NCBI RefSeq assembly: GCF_003202205.1
Contig: NZ_PDOG01000005.1
Location: 40,809-74,803, forward strand
Length of the DNA stretch: 33,995 bases
Direction: 5' to 3'
Source: Halomonas sp. LBP4
GTDB taxonomy: Bacteria > Pseudomonadota > Gammaproteobacteria > Pseudomonadales > Halomonadaceae
Shown: piece by piece, positions 1-9,869 of the stretch
Position numbering within the stretch: the stretch's first letter is position 1
How the letters are laid out: each line of letters opens with the position of its first letter
Translations under genes and position numbers: made by a program
Notes under the pieces: model-generated
Seen by the model: the letters and a program-made list of their open reading frames with translations, nothing else
Databases searched by the model: none
Told to the model about the DNA's origin: nothing

Positions 1-1
1 C

Positions 2-175
2 CAGAATCTGTTTTTCGCCTTCGTGTACAACAGCCTGGGGGTGCCCCTGGCCGCCGGGGTGCTGTTTCCGTTCACCGGCTGGCTACTCAGCCCCATGTAT
101 GCCGCCGCCGCGATGAGCCTGAGCTCGATCTCGGTCATCGCCAACGCACTACGGCTCCGTGCCGCCAACCTATGA
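2..175 (+). CDS. 3' end of copper-translocating P-type ATPase (CopA-like), partial
   Basis: The gene enters from outside the window and only the last 57 codons are present, ending in TGA at 173-175. The peptide has the two closing membrane helices of P1B-type heavy-metal ATPases: a [24 protein letters not shown] segment, then [20 protein letters not shown] and a VIANALRLR tail, a wording typical of bacterial copper exporters. Such pumps drive Cu(I) out of the cytoplasm with ATP. The multicopper oxidase gene follows 45 bases later on the same strand, so the two probably form one copper-resistance operon. The metal-binding, phosphorylation and ATP-binding parts lie upstream and cannot be seen, so metal specificity is inferred from the tail and the neighbour. 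Confidence 0.85.
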   Translation, partial: QNLFFAFVYNSLGVPLAAGVLFPFTGWLLSPMYAAAAMSLSSISVIANALRLRAANL

Positions 176-220
176 GTGGGAGCCACCACCATAACTTCCA
201 TAGAAGAGGAGGAGGGCATC

Positions 221-1822
221 ATGGCTTATGTTGACCTGCAGCGACGCATGGTATTACGCCGACTCGGTGGTGTGGCGGCGCTGTCGACTCTGGCGGGGGC
301 CGGGGGGTGGTTCGGAGGGTTCCGCCCCGGTGCGCTGGCGGCGTCCGAGCCCACGTCAATGGCCATGGAGGGCCCCTTCGACGTTGACTTGCGCTTGCGC
401 GCCCATCCCGATGAAGTCTCCATCCTGCCGGGTGCGCCGAGCAACGTCTGGCGGTACACGGCCGAGCGTCTCGCTGGGCCCGAAGAGACCCTGACGCCTG
501 TGGGCGAGAGCTATGCGGGCCCGCTGATCCGTCTGCGTCGCGGCCAGCGCCTGCGTGTGCGCATCGACAACGATCTTCCTGAAGACACCACCGTCCACTG
601 GCATGGCCTACATGTGCCGCCGGAGGTGGACGGTCAGCCGCGCCTGCCGATCGAGCCGGCGACGAGCACGACGGTGGCATTCGATGTCGTGGATCGTGCC
701 GGCCTGTACTGGTACCACCCCCATCCCCACGGCCCTGACGGTGGCCGGGTCGGCTTTCAGAGCTACGCCGGCCTCGCCGGTCCACTGATCATCAGCGACG
801 ACACCGAGCGTGCCCTCGGGCTTCCCGACGGAGAACGGGAGCTGGTCCTCATCCTGCAGGACCGTACCTTTACCGATAGCAACGAACTTCAGTACATCGG
901 CGGCGGCATGGGGGGGATGATGACCCGCATGCGCGGTTTTCGGGGCGAGCGGGTGCTGGTGAACGGTCATCCGGACGCGCGCCGCGAGGTGGCGACGCAG
1001 CCTCACCGATTGCGTCTGCTCAATGGCTCCAACTCGCGCATCTACAAGCTGGCCTGGAACGACGGCCGAGCGGTGACCGTCATCGGCACCGACGGTGGCT
1101 TGCTCTCCAGACCCGAGCAGCGTCGCTCGGTCACGCTGGCGCCGGCCCAGCGGATCGATCTTTGGGTCGATTTCGGTGATACCGAGCCGGGACAATCCGT
1201 ACAGCTCGTGAGCGAGGAGTACGAACTCGACATGATGGGCGGCAGGGGAATGATGGGTGGCGGAGGCATGATGGGCCAAGGAATGATGGACGAGCGGATG
1301 GGCGAGATGATGGGGAGCGAGCGGCTCTCGCTGGTCACGTTCGATATCGTCGCCCGGGCGAACGATTCCGGAACCCTGCCGGAACGTCTCGCCCAGGACC
1401 TCCCGGCCTCCCCGGTACAGGCCGATACGCCGGTACGCCGCTTCGAGCTGGGCATGCGCATGATGCAAGGCTTCACGATGAACGGCCGGCGGATGGAAGG
1501 CACGACGGTGGCGGACGACGAGATCGTCCGGCTGGGGCAGACGGAAATCTGGGAGTTCGTCAACAACACCATGATGCCGCATCCCATTCACGTCCATGGC
1601 CTGCAGTTCCGGATCCAGGAGCGGATACCGGCGGGTGGCAAGTCCGACCTGCACGATGGGATCATCGACGCGGGGCTGCATGATACGGTGCTGGTGTTCC
1701 CCGAGGAGCGGGTGCGTATCGCCCTGATCTTCGAAAACTTCGAGGGGCTATATATGTACCACTGCCACAATATGGAGCACGAAGATACCGGCATGATGCG
1801 CTACTTCAGAGTGGTGGCATAG
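221..1822 (+). CDS. Tat-exported multicopper oxidase (CueO/CopA family)
   Basis: This 533-residue periplasmic multicopper oxidase probably oxidises Cu(I) to the less toxic Cu(II). The N-terminus has a twin-arginine signal (R8-R9 in QRRMVLRRLGG followed by an Ala/Gly-rich hydrophobic stretch). All copper-ligand motifs are present: HWHGLH and HPHPHG in the first cupredoxin domain, and HPIHVHG and HCHNMEHEDTGMM near the C-terminus. A Met-rich insertion at about residues 345-370 (repeated MMGG/GMMG) resembles the Cu(I)-binding Met-rich segment of CueO. The ATG at 221 is preferred over an upstream GTG at 176 because a GAGGAGGAGGG ribosome-binding site ends a few bases before it and the Tat motif then sits at the start. 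It follows the copper ATPase gene closely. Confidence 0.93.
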   Translation: MAYVDLQRRMVLRRLGGVAALSTLAGAGGWFGGFRPGALAASEPTSMAMEGPFDVDLRLRAHPDEVSILPGAPSNVWRYTAERLAGPEETLTPVGESYAGPLIRLRRGQRLRVRIDNDLPEDTTVHWHGLHVPPEVDGQPRLPIEPATSTTVAFDVVDRAGLYWYHPHPHGPDGGRVGFQSYAGLAGPLIISDDTERALGLPDGERELVLILQDRTFTDSNELQYIGGGMGGMMTRMRGFRGERVLVNGHPDARREVATQPHRLRLLNGSNSRIYKLAWNDGRAVTVIGTDGGLLSRPEQRRSVTLAPAQRIDLWVDFGDTEPGQSVQLVSEEYELDMMGGRGMMGGGGMMGQGMMDERMGEMMGSERLSLVTFDIVARANDSGTLPERLAQDLPASPVQADTPVRRFELGMRMMQGFTMNGRRMEGTTVADDEIVRLGQTEIWEFVNNTMMPHPIHVHGLQFRIQERIPAGGKSDLHDGIIDAGLHDTVLVFPEERVRIALIFENFEGLYMYHCHNMEHEDTGMMRYFRVVA

Positions 1823-1874
1823 TGAACCGGCCGCGTTTCGATCATGCAATGACCACAAGGAACGGCGAGACCAG

Positions 1875-2483
1875 ATGTCCTTTTACGAGAATCGCATTCT
1901 GCCACATCTCCTCCACTTGGCGTGCGGCAACAAGGTGGTCGATCGACAGCGGGCGGCAGTGGTGCCGGCGGCACGAGGTCGTGTCCTGGAGGTGGGCATG
2001 GGATCCGGACTCAACATTCCCCACTACGATTCGCACCAGGTCGAACTGGTCTGGGGGCTCGAGCCTTCCGAGGGCATGCGCCGCAATGTCGCCGGCGCAC
2101 CGTTCGAGGTGCGCTGGCTGGATTTGCCCGGCGAGGAGATCCCCCTGGAGAACGATAGCGTGGATAGCGTGGTGCTCACCTACACGCTATGCACGATTCC
2201 GGACTGGCACCGTGCGCTTGAGCAGATACGTCGGGTGCTCAAGCCGGGCGGTCAGCTGCTGTTCTGTGAACACGGCACGGCACCCGATGAGGCCGTGCGC
2301 AAGTGGCAGGATCGCGTCAATCCCCTGTGGCGCAAGGTGGCGGGGGGCTGCAATCTCAACCGCGACATACCCGAGCTCATCGAACACGCCGGCTTTGCTA
2401 TCCAGCGGATGGAGACGGGTTATCTACCGAAGGTTCCGAGGTTTGCTGGTTTCAATTTCTGGGGGGCCGCTGTTCCCCGTTGA
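1875..2483 (+). CDS. class I SAM-dependent methyltransferase
   Basis: This 202-residue protein has a Rossmann-fold methyltransferase layout. SAM-binding motif I is [15 protein letters not shown] at about residue 37, followed by an acidic turn (GLEPSEGM), a motif IV-like [10 protein letters not shown] and the post-motif [16 protein letters not shown]. It resembles UbiE/METTL7-like methyltransferases. The substrate cannot be read from sequence. It starts 52 bases after the oxidase gene on the same strand, so it probably shares that transcript. Its 3' end overlaps the 3' end of merR (opposite strand) by 32 bases, which marks the join between copper and mercury modules. A role in metal or metalloid handling is suggested only by location. 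Confidence 0.85.
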   Translation: MSFYENRILPHLLHLACGNKVVDRQRAAVVPAARGRVLEVGMGSGLNIPHYDSHQVELVWGLEPSEGMRRNVAGAPFEVRWLDLPGEEIPLENDSVDSVVLTYTLCTIPDWHRALEQIRRVLKPGGQLLFCEHGTAPDEAVRKWQDRVNPLWRKVAGGCNLNRDIPELIEHAGFAIQRMETGYLPKVPRFAGFNFWGAAVPR

Positions 2484-2904
2484 TCAAGCCCTCGTGTAAT
2501 GATGCGATCAACGGGCAGGTGATACTTCCCTCCCGCTCATGACACGCATGTACCAGGTCGGCCAGTGTCCGCTCGATACGCTGGAGACTGGCGATCTTCT
2601 CATGTACATCCCGCAGTTTATGCTCGGCCAGGGTGCTGGCCTCCTGGCAATGAGTGCCATCCTCCAATCGCAACAGCTCGGCGATCTCGTCCAGGCTGAA
2701 GCCCAGCCGCTGTCCGGTTTTGACGAAGGTCCGCCGCGCCACGTCGGCTGCGCCATAGCGACGGATACGGCCGGAAGGACGTTCCGGCTCCGGGAGTGAC
2801 CCGCGGCGCTGATAATACCGGATGGTCTCGACATGGACGCCAGTCGCTTTCGCCAGGCCGCCAATGGTCATGGTGTCCGCCACTCTATCTACATGTCTCT
2901 TCAT
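2452..2904 (-). CDS. merR: mercury-responsive regulator MerR
   Basis: MerR represses and, on binding Hg(II), activates the divergent mer promoter by untwisting its over-long spacer. The product (150 residues from the ATG at 2904) has the N-terminal winged helix ([21 protein letters not shown]), the GRIRRYG wing, the long dimer helix and the three Hg-binding cysteines C86, C121 and C130. Their spacing equals that of C82/C117/C126 in Tn21/Tn501 MerR. An in-frame TTG at 2925 would add seven residues but lies in the operator, so the ATG at 2904 (or the internal ATG before TIGG) is more likely. It is divergent from merT. Confidence 0.95.
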   Translation of the reverse strand: MKRHVDRVADTMTIGGLAKATGVHVETIRYYQRRGSLPEPERPSGRIRRYGAADVARRTFVKTGQRLGFSLDEIAELLRLEDGTHCQEASTLAEHKLRDVHEKIASLQRIERTLADLVHACHEREGSITCPLIASLHEGLINGEQRPPRN

Positions 2905-2909
2905 GACGT

Positions 2910-2940
2910 TTGACTCCGTATCCAACTACGGAATTAACCT
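2910..2940 (+). promoter_or_regulatory. mer promoter and MerR operator
   Basis: The -35 box TTGACT (2910-2915) and -10 box TAACCT (2935-2940) are separated by 19 bases, the over-long spacer typical of MerR-controlled promoters. The spacer holds the inverted repeat TCCGTA-tccaac-TACGGA (2915-2932). The arrangement closely matches the known mer operator-promoter (TTGACTCCGTAC...GTACGGAA). Confidence 0.9.
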
Positions 2941-2976
2941 TATCGTAGTGCCCCTGTCCTGAAAGGAGAAACGTCA

Positions 2977-3327
2977 ATGCGGAAGTCGAAAACGGGGCGA
3001 GGTCCCCTGGCTGCCGGAGGGATTGCGGCCCTCCTGGCCTCAGCGTGTTGCCTCGGCCCGCTGGTGCTGATCATGCTGGGAGTTTCCGGCGCCTGGATCG
3101 GCAACCTGGTGGCCCTGGAACCGTATCGCCCGCTCTTCCTTGGCGTGGCGCTGGTGGCGCTGTTCTTCGCCTGGCGCCGGATCTTCCGCTCCGTGGAACA
3201 GTGTCAGCCAGGTGAGCTATGTGCCGTGCCACGTGTCAGGACGGGCTACAAGGTGATGTTCTGGCTCGTATCGCTGCTGATACTGATCGCGCTGGTCTTT
3301 CCCTACACGTTGCCCTGGTTCTATTGA
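2977..3327 (+). CDS. merT: mercuric ion transporter MerT
   Basis: MerT is an inner-membrane protein that passes Hg(II) into the cytoplasm to mercuric reductase. The 116-residue product has three hydrophobic helices. The first carries the vicinal cysteine pair (SACCLGP, C24-C25), and the loop between helices 2 and 3 holds the second pair (QCQPGELC), as in the family. An AAAGGAGAAA ribosome-binding site precedes the ATG, and it is the first gene after the mer promoter. merF follows after 13 bases. No separate periplasmic merP gene is found between merT and merA, so MerT must accept mercury from another carrier or directly. Confidence 0.95.
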   Translation: MRKSKTGRGPLAAGGIAALLASACCLGPLVLIMLGVSGAWIGNLVALEPYRPLFLGVALVALFFAWRRIFRSVEQCQPGELCAVPRVRTGYKVMFWLVSLLILIALVFPYTLPWFY

Positions 3328-3340
3328 GAGGAGGTTCCCC

Positions 3341-5210
<1,870 letters not shown>

Positions 5211-5243
5211 GCGGCCTGAGCTTGATCTTGGTGCTACCCATAG

Positions 5244-5263
5244 TTGGCATCATGGTATGCCAA
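5244..5263 (+). other. short hairpin after merA
   Basis: TTGGCAT and ATGCCAA form a perfect 7-bp stem with a 6-base loop, 33 bases past the merA stop. There is no U-run after it, so it may be a processing or RNA-stability hairpin, or a weak terminator. Confidence 0.4.
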
Positions 5264-5316
5264 GGGGGCAATCATGACGAGCATGCCGCCTTCTGAGGGC
5301 GGGATGATGATATTTG

Positions 5317-6186
5317 ATGCCCACAGCGCAATCCCATAAGGCATCTGGTGACCGCATGGTCGATACGATAATGACGCATGAGCCGGTGATTCGGCTCGGA
5401 ATCTTTACTGGGGTCCTGGTGGCGATGGCGCTGTGGGAGATCGTCGCCCCACGCCGGACACAGCGTTATCGCCGTTGGCAACGCTGGCCGCACAACCTGA
5501 TGATCGTGGCACTGGACACACTGGCCGTACGCCTGCTCTTCCCGCTGGCGGCAGTCGGAGCCGCTCTTGTCGCGACCGAGCGGGGTTGGGGGGTATTCAA
5601 TGAGCTCTCGGCACCGGAGTGGTTGGCTGTGGGGGCGTCATTCGTGGCGCTGGATGTGGTCATCTACTTCCAGCATCGGCTGTTCCACGCCGTGCCCTGG
5701 TTGTGGCGACTGCACCGCATGCATCATGCCGATCTTGAATTCGATGTGACCACGGGACTGCGCTTCCATTCCCTGGAGATTCTGCTCTCGATTGGCATCA
5801 AACTCGCCGCGGTAGTGGTGCTGGGCGCGCCGGCACTGGCGGTGCTGATCTTCGAGGTGGTACTCAACGCCACGTCCATGTTCAACCATGGCAATGTGCG
5901 CCTGCCCGGGTGGCTCGACCGGCGCCTGCGGCTGTTCGTGGTGACGCCGGAGATGCATCGCGTGCATCACTCGATCGTACGGCGGGAAACTGACAGCAAC
6001 TTCGGCTTCAACCTGCCCTGGTGGGATCGCCTGTTCTACACCTACCGCGACCAGCCCGCCGCCGGTCATCTCGGCATGACGCTCGGTATCGAGGATTTTC
6101 GGGAGGCGCGCGACCTCAGGCTGGATCGCATGTTGCTCCAGCCGTTTCTCAGTGGCCCAAGCGATGTGAAGCGGACTTCGTCGTGA
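5317..6186 (+). CDS. sterol desaturase / fatty-acid hydroxylase family membrane protein
   Basis: This is an integral-membrane di-iron enzyme of the fatty acid hydroxylase superfamily, about 289 residues long. Several hydrophobic helices fill the first half. The His-box set that binds the iron pair is visible: HRLFH, HRMHH and HRVHH, with a further HG in the MFNHGN segment. Substrate is unknown. Start choice is unsure: ATGs at 5317, 5356 and 5371 are all in frame and none has a strong ribosome-binding site. It follows merA by about 100 bases on the same strand and may be read from the mer promoter. Homologues of this family do occur near mer genes in some bacteria (recollection, not checked). 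A role in membrane lipid change under metal stress is speculation. Confidence 0.85.
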   Translation: MPTAQSHKASGDRMVDTIMTHEPVIRLGIFTGVLVAMALWEIVAPRRTQRYRRWQRWPHNLMIVALDTLAVRLLFPLAAVGAALVATERGWGVFNELSAPEWLAVGASFVALDVVIYFQHRLFHAVPWLWRLHRMHHADLEFDVTTGLRFHSLEILLSIGIKLAAVVVLGAPALAVLIFEVVLNATSMFNHGNVRLPGWLDRRLRLFVVTPEMHRVHHSIVRRETDSNFGFNLPWWDRLFYTYRDQPAAGHLGMTLGIEDFREARDLRLDRMLLQPFLSGPSDVKRTSS

Positions 6187-6403
6187 GTCTCACGCGTTCT
6201 GGAAGCGTCTTTATCTTCAGGTATCCGTGTCGTGATAGCCAGTCAGTGCCGCCACACCTACCGTACGTGCCTGTTCCTGGACAGCATTAGGTAAGACTGT
6301 TCGTCGGACCTATGTGAGTTTCCTAAGTTCTCTACCCTATGCTGACGTCTTATTGGTATCACTACTTGCACAAGTCAGGAAACAGATTTGATAGAGCTTT
6401 GAG

Positions 6404-6886
6404 TCAGGTTTGATTTTCTACGGATAAGGCCAGGGTCTTGTTGACGCTGATGCCGATACCCACGGGCATGCCGATCTGCTGCAGCACGGTTGCACGCGTC
6501 TCGTGGCCCCAGGTCTCCAGGTCTCCCTCGAGGCCGCTGAGGTCCACCCAGGCCTCATCGATACTGTAAGGGGCTGTCGCCGGCGCCAGCCGGGCGAGCA
6601 GGGTCATGATGCGATCGGAGACATCCTGGTAGAGGGCGAAATTGGAGCTGAAAACCTCGATCTCTCCCCGGCGGTGGAGCGGGGCGATTTCATGCCAAGG
6701 CGCCCCCATGGGGATGCCCAAAGCCTTGGCCGCGGCATTGCGGGCAATTGCGTTACCGTCGTTCGAAGATAGCACCACGATCGCGGAATTTCGCAGCCAG
6801 GGACGGAAGATGGCCTCCGCCGAGGCGTACATCGAGTTGCAGTCCACGAGGCCGATGGCCCGGGAGGGCGGGGGCAGGGGGCTCAT
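6404..6886 (-). pseudogene. truncated umuC-like Y-family DNA polymerase (DNA polymerase V subunit)
   Basis: The N-terminal part of a UmuC/RumB-like error-prone polymerase is present, with the start of the palm (IGLVDCNSMYASAEAIF, with the catalytic Asp), the FSSNFALYQDVS segment and the SIDEAWVDLSG active-site motif. Homology stops after GIGISVNKTLA near base 6428. The frame then runs seven unrelated codons to a stop, giving 160 residues against about 420 in the family. The little-finger and clamp-binding parts are gone, so polymerase activity is unlikely. The start ATG at 6884-6886 overlaps the umuD stop (ATGA). The truncation point coincides with the edge of the metal island, implying insertion or deletion there. 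Confidence 0.9.
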
Positions 6887-7320
6887 GGCGAGCTCCCCAG
6901 GTGATGGAGGTTCCAGGTGGCCACGCCCCACACTTCGAGCTCCTCGCCGTCACCGAGCACGATCGGTCGGTGGTGGCGGTTCTGCGGCACCAGGGAGACT
7001 CGGTCACCGTCGATGACGAGCGTCTTGACCAGGAACTCACTGCCCACTCGGGCGACCACGACATCCCCGCTGCGTGCCTGGCGGGCACGGTCGACTACCA
7101 GGACATCATCGGGGTAGATGCCCGCCTCGATCATCGAGTCCCCACGCGCTCGAACCAAAAAGGTGGAAGGCTCCCGTACCCGCACCAGGTCGTCGAGAGA
7201 CAGGGGAGGCTCGCTCCAGGCTTCCGCCGGTGAGGGAAAACCGCAGCTCGCCTCGGGGTAGAGGGAGAGCCTGGCGGGCTCCCCGGCCATGGCGAGGGGG
7301 CCCAGAATGTCAGCGGGCAT
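6883..7320 (-). CDS. UmuD/RumA-like SOS mutagenesis protein (S24 peptidase)
   Basis: This 145-residue UmuD-type protein cleaves itself after RecA-filament contact to activate polymerase V. The cleavage site is C26-G27 (EASCGFPSP) and the catalytic pair is S62 (GDSM) and K99 (FLVKT). These are each shifted by two from E. coli UmuD C24-G25, S60 and K97, so spacing is fully conserved. The gene appears intact and reads into the truncated umuC with an ATGA overlap. A LexA box lies 18 bases before its ATG. With the partner polymerase broken, UmuD might serve another UmuC in the host or be decaying. Confidence 0.93.
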   Translation of the reverse strand: MPADILGPLAMAGEPARLSLYPEASCGFPSPAEAWSEPPLSLDDLVRVREPSTFLVRARGDSMIEAGIYPDDVLVVDRARQARSGDVVVARVGSEFLVKTLVIDGDRVSLVPQNRHHRPIVLGDGEELEVWGVATWNLHHLGSSP

Positions 7321-7338
7321 GCGGATGTCTCCAAAGTG

Positions 7339-7354
7339 CTGTATCTTTATACAG
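7339..7354 (-). promoter_or_regulatory. LexA (SOS) box controlling umuDC
   Basis: CTGTATCTTTATACAG matches the gammaproteobacterial LexA consensus CTGTATATATATACAG in both CTG/CAG ends and most of the core. It lies 18 bases upstream of the umuD ATG and should give DNA-damage control. The 7491 gene on the other strand begins 136 bases away, so the box might also affect that side. Confidence 0.92.
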
Positions 7355-7490
7355 GATAAGGAGAGGCGCCCTTTCCGGCAAGGGAATGGCGGCGCGACCG
7401 GAGGCCGGCTTGCATTGTCGGCGGTTCATGCGAAGCTGGCAGCCATGCTGGGAACAAGGCCGCCATTTGCTCAAGGGAGAAGCTGGATCA

Positions 7491-8732
7491 ATGAAGAACA
7501 GTAAAGCGGCCCGCCTGCTGAGTGGTCCTTTCGCTAGTGCCTGGGTTGTTATCGGGAGTGTGCTTGTTGGTGTCGTGTTATCCGCTTTCCTTAAAGAAAT
7601 CCAGGAGTCGCCGCCCATTACCTGGTTGAAGGCGTGGGAGTTTACTGATGGTGCCATGACAAGGCCGGCAATAGGCTTCTGGGTGCTATTCATATCGGTT
7701 GCCGTAGTGGCTGCGTGTCGTGAATACTTCAGTTACGCTAGAGCAAAGCATGATCGAAATGAATTGCATGAGGACATCGAAAGTGTCAGAGAGGTGGCTA
7801 GCACGATGCCACCAAAAGATTTCCTACGAAGATCGTCATCCTCTTTCAGAGATATGAGCTTTGAGACTGATGTTGTCTACGCATCGTCACTCGAAGACAT
7901 TCTTACAAGCCGAGACGAGGGGGAGGGCAGCTCCGTTGCCGGTAAGCGAGGAGATATCAACCTCATCATAAGGATGGTCTTGGACTCCATGATCAACCTG
8001 GCGCTGCACTTCGATCAGCCGCACACCTACAGGGATGTAACGTACTCAGCTAATATCATGTGGCTGAAGGACCCGAGCGAGTATCCCGACCGGGAGCAGC
8101 AGGCAATCCTCTGGGAGGCCGCTGAGAGGCTTTCGGACTGTGAAAATGCAGGGATGTTTTTCTCCGCCGTCGATAACCTACTCGTTCTTGATCTCAACCT
8201 GACAACGAACAGCACGAACGTTGGCGTGCCGGAGGTGGATAGCCTTAAACCATTATGCCTTGGCTATAAGCATGGTGAGAGAGGTGTTGGGTATAATCTC
8301 CCCGGGGCCCCGCAGACATTAATAGATATTGATTTCTCACACGTTAAAGACTCCCGGGCAATAGCGGGAACAATGACGGAATACGGGGAGCTGGCAAGGA
8401 AGAAGGTGGGAGCGTACTATAATAATGATACTCGTGGACGAAGTATCTTCTCTATGCCCGTTGTGGGTTATGATCCTGTTGGAGGTGAAGAGTCCGTCAT
8501 TGCAGTCGTTTCCATTTACAGGAATAGCCCCGGCATCATGGAAGGAGATCAGCGGGCGCTCATGTTTAACCACCAGATGGTGCCTTTCGTAAGCCTGCTG
8601 TATCGACTATGCTGGGTGCGACAGAAAGTAGACGAGCTGGAAGGCAACCCGCTCACGGCGTATACTGAAGTGCCGATGGATCTTACATCCACCCCTGAGA
8701 AGGAGAGCCAAGATGGCGATGGTAGCGACTAA
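7491..8732 (+). CDS. two-transmembrane protein with GAF-like sensor domain, function unknown
   Basis: The 413-residue product has two N-terminal membrane helices (about residues 14-34 and 61-76) and a short coiled region (KHDRNELHEDIESVREV), then a long soluble part. The segment near residues 330-395 (SMPVVGYD...ESVIAVVSIYRNSPGIMEGDQRALMFNHQMVPFVSLLYRL) has the strand-strand-helix wording of the last part of a GAF domain. No kinase, nuclease or nucleotidyltransferase motif was seen. Codon use is AT-richer than the neighbours (many AGA, ATA and AAT codons), pointing to separate acquisition. The ATG at 7491 follows a CAAGGGAGAAG ribosome-binding site; an upstream extension is open but covers the promoter region. 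A signal-sensing or defence membrane protein is conceivable, but the function is unknown. Confidence 0.75.
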   Translation: MKNSKAARLLSGPFASAWVVIGSVLVGVVLSAFLKEIQESPPITWLKAWEFTDGAMTRPAIGFWVLFISVAVVAACREYFSYARAKHDRNELHEDIESVREVASTMPPKDFLRRSSSSFRDMSFETDVVYASSLEDILTSRDEGEGSSVAGKRGDINLIIRMVLDSMINLALHFDQPHTYRDVTYSANIMWLKDPSEYPDREQQAILWEAAERLSDCENAGMFFSAVDNLLVLDLNLTTNSTNVGVPEVDSLKPLCLGYKHGERGVGYNLPGAPQTLIDIDFSHVKDSRAIAGTMTEYGELARKKVGAYYNNDTRGRSIFSMPVVGYDPVGGEESVIAVVSIYRNSPGIMEGDQRALMFNHQMVPFVSLLYRLCWVRQKVDELEGNPLTAYTEVPMDLTSTPEKESQDGDGSD

Positions 8733-8925
8733 GCGCGAGAACACCGACCGCAAGATCTTGCGCTCCCGGACGCGCTCGGGGCGCTACGTCACCCTGGGCA
8801 CCGCCAGCCTCAAGGGGAAGTCCTTTGCATCCAAGGAGAAGGTGGCGGAAACCCTCAGAGCCGCCAATGAGGCCTCCAAAGCCACCATCCGCAAGCACCG
8901 CCAGGAGCTTCTGGGCGTGGACTGA
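8713..8925 (+). CDS. small basic protein, function unknown
   Basis: A 70-residue Lys/Arg-rich protein with an N-terminal KRENTDRKILRSRTRSGRYVTLGTASLKG stretch and a C-terminal amphipathic helix. No family is recognised. The ATG at 8713 is preceded by AAGGAG at 8701-8706 with good spacing. Its start overlaps the end of the 7491 gene by 20 bases, so the two are probably co-transcribed, although its GC-rich codon use resembles the element backbone rather than that upstream gene. A strong terminator follows 25 bases after the stop. The basic, short form would suit a nucleic-acid binder, but this is inference. Confidence 0.65.
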   Translation: MAMVATKRENTDRKILRSRTRSGRYVTLGTASLKGKSFASKEKVAETLRAANEASKATIRKHRQELLGVD

Positions 8926-8950
8926 TGGGCTATACCTTCGAGCGTGACGA

Positions 8951-8978
8951 GCCTGCGACCCCCATCGCGGGCTTTTTT
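8951..8978 (+). terminator. rho-independent terminator
   Basis: GCCTGCGA (8951-8958) pairs with TCGCGGGC (8965-8972) with one G-U pair and a 6-base loop, followed directly by six T. It ends the 7491-8925 transcript before the parAB unit. Confidence 0.88.
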
Positions 8979-9095
8979 GTGCCCTTCGCACGCCATGTAT
9001 CGGGCGAGCAATGGGCATGATATGGGTATCGCAGCGCCAAAATATGGTGCTATGCTGTGGCCAGCATGACCCAATATCTCAGGTAGGAGCCAGTG

Positions 9096-9869
9096 ATGAG
9101 TAGAATCCTCTCCGTGGCGTCCCATAAGGGTGGGGTCGGGAAGTCCAGCACCACGATCTTCCTGGCGCAGCACCTGGCGAACAAGGGGCGGCGGGTGTTG
9201 GTCATCGACAACGATGCCCAGGGCAACACCACGACCCGCTTGATCCTCGGGGACGATGGAGAACCCGTGCCTTTGGCGTCGACCACGGCGGCCGATCTCT
9301 ATACCCCGAATCTTGAACAGCTCGAGGTGACCCACTGTCCCCGAGGCATTGACCTCATCCCGACGCCCAAGAACTGCGCTCGCCTGTATGCGATCCAGAG
9401 CTCGGAGCTGGATGACTGCCTGGTATTTCGCAACAACTGCTGGGCACTGCTCGATGACTACGATGTGGTGATCATCGACTGCCCCCCGAACTTCGGCGTC
9501 ACGCTGGTGGCAGCATTGGCCATGAGCACGCATGTGATCAGCCCCGTCAAACTGTCCGGCTTCGCGATCGATGGCATCGAAGGCATCCTCGGCACCATTG
9601 CCAGCGTCAAGGCCCAGTACAACGAGGGGCTCAAGTTCGCTGGAACCTTCATCAACATGCTCGAGCCCGGCGCCAAGCGTCAGAACCGCAATGCCCTGGA
9701 GTTCCGTAAGGTGCTGGGTGGGCTGGTGCTCAACAATCACCTGGCTCGCCGGCCACCGATCGATACCGCGATCGACGAGGGTGTGCCGATCACCTCGCTG
9801 ACCTATGCCCATGTGGCGGCCAAGGAAGTCGCCGCACTGATGGATGAAATTGAGGAGCGCCTGAAATGA
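9096..9869 (+). CDS. parA: ParA family partition ATPase
   Basis: This 257-residue ParA/Soj-type ATPase positions the element before cell division. It has the deviant Walker A KGGVGKSS (K11 signature Lys, K16), the Walker A' RVLVIDNDAQGNTT and the Walker B VVIIDCPPNFG. The lack of an N-terminal helix-turn-helix makes it the Soj-like, shorter type, which usually does not repress its own promoter directly. The ATG at 9096 is preferred over a GTG one codon earlier; a GGTAGGAG ribosome-binding site precedes it. parB overlaps its stop by four bases (ATGA). Upstream 8980-9095 has small imperfect dyads (for example GCGCCA-aaatat-GGTGC) that could hold the operator. Confidence 0.94.
   Translation: MSRILSVASHKGGVGKSSTTIFLAQHLANKGRRVLVIDNDAQGNTTTRLILGDDGEPVPLASTTAADLYTPNLEQLEVTHCPRGIDLIPTPKNCARLYAIQSSELDDCLVFRNNCWALLDDYDVVIIDCPPNFGVTLVAALAMSTHVISPVKLSGFAIDGIEGILGTIASVKAQYNEGLKFAGTFINMLEPGAKRQNRNALEFRKVLGGLVLNNHLARRPPIDTAIDEGVPITSLTYAHVAAKEVAALMDEIEERLK

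Noticed and set aside
608..1681. Long reverse-strand open frame opposite the multicopper oxidase
   Set aside because: It is the high-GC mirror of a clear gene; the translation is His/Arg-rich without any domain.
1822..2499. Long forward frame overlapping the methyltransferase gene
   Set aside because: The translation is Arg/Ser/Trp-rich with no family likeness, while the other frame has clear SAM motifs.
7367..7384. CGCCCTTTCCGGCAAGGG, similar to the CGCCCTTNANRGGYA element
   Set aside because: The spacing is longer and the centre does not fit; it is not near a transfer gene, so it was not counted as a fifth copy.
8925..9020. 31-codon frame starting in a TGATG overlap after the small basic gene
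   Set aside because: It runs through the 8951-8978 terminator, is very short and has no ribosome-binding site of its own.
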